A stretch of DNA of 5,538 bases, taken from an uncultured Alphaproteobacteria bacterium. Its GTDB lineage: Bacteria > Pseudomonadota > Alphaproteobacteria > Caulobacterales > Parvularculaceae. A program made the position numbers and the translations under genes. The stretch lies in assembly GCA_937895955.1 (NCBI GenBank), contig CALAZI010000166.1, forward strand, positions 1 to 5,538, in the 5' to 3' direction. Shown piece after piece: positions 5,359-5,538 of this stretch. Each line of letters opens with the position of its first letter. Positions within the stretch are counted from its first letter, which is position 1. The notes under the pieces were generated by a model. The model made no database searches. It worked only from the letters and a program-made list of their open reading frames with translations, and was not told the DNA's origin.

Positions 5359-5538
5359 GTTCCGTCCCTAACGCCGGCATGACCCGGATCAGGTTCAAAG
5401 GGTCGATCTCAGTCCCTTACGCCCTTGCTCCCTGGCGCGTATTGCTCTCTTCGTCCGGCTTGAAAAAGGCGGACCATGAGAGGTTGCGCGTCGCACGAGC
5501 CGTCGTCCATTGGCGACAGGCGGGACGCCCCTCGGAAC
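5359..5538 (-). promoter_or_regulatory. TPP (thiamine pyrophosphate) riboswitch aptamer with an expanded P3 arm
   Basis: Read on the minus strand, all conserved TPP (THI-box) parts are present. CTGAGA is at 5412-5407, followed by ACCC (P2 3' side, 5403-5400). AACCTGATCCGGGTCATG then leads into GCCGGCGTTAGGGA, down to 5365, with a CCGG/CCGG P5 stem. P1 pairs GTTCCG (5538-5533) with CGGAAC (5364-5359), so the aptamer just fits in the window. P2 uses GGGG (5531-5528) against ACCC. P3 closes with GTCCC (5526-5522) and GGGAC (5416-5412). The roughly 105 nt inside P3 are far longer than the usual short arm. The 3' motif GCGTTAGGGA has one more T than the common GCGTAGGGA. In known cases TPP binding represses thiamine synthesis or uptake genes. 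The next gene in this direction is the DUF4136-like one, 222 nt away. Its promoter must lie beyond the window. Confidence 0.92.

Noticed and set aside
3760..5382. A 540-codon open frame on the plus strand antisense to the peptidase and DUF4136-like genes
   Set aside because: It is rich in Arg, Ala and Gly with no recognisable domain, and covers two well-supported genes on the other strand plus the riboswitch edge. Long antisense frames are expected in GC-rich DNA.

Overview
The window is a compact, GC-rich, gene-dense stretch of bacterial chromosome. Several features suggest an alphaproteobacterium: the REP-type palindrome built on a CCCTCTCCCGC core, the many short periplasmic proteins with Ala-rich signal peptides, and the protein families present. 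This rests on style and motif recall, not on a search, so genus and order stay open.

Layout from left to right. Positions 1-867 (+) hold the C-terminal part of a membrane-anchored protein whose 5' end lies outside the window. It ends directly against an oppositely oriented gene (868-1734, -) for a secreted phosphodiester-glycosidase (NAGPA/DUF2233) family protein. That gene carries an in-frame insertion of two inverted palindromic repeats. A 153-nt intergenic region separates it from the divergent gene for a 66-residue membrane protein (1888-2088, +), which is followed by a periplasmic DsrE-like protein (2159-2692, +). The DsrE gene converges on, and overlaps by 22 nt, the last gene of a leftward three-gene block.

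The leftward block, in transcription order, encodes a periplasmic protein weakly resembling DUF4136 (5136-4483), a secreted M20 zinc peptidase with all expected metal-site motifs (4437-3136), and a four-helix membrane protein of the hydroxylaminobenzene mutase / styrene-oxide isomerase type (3129-2671). Gaps of 45 and 6 nt suggest one operon. Shared function cannot be read from the sequence.

Upstream of this block, at the right edge and on the same strand, lies a clear TPP (thiamine pyrophosphate) riboswitch aptamer (5538-5359) with an unusually long P3 arm. Two strong hairpins sit between the aptamer and the first gene. No recognisable thiamine gene follows it. It is therefore either an orphan or the leader of an unusual regulon member. 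This and the repeat doublet inside a coding sequence are the two most notable points. I saw no tRNA, rRNA, CRISPR array or transposase gene.
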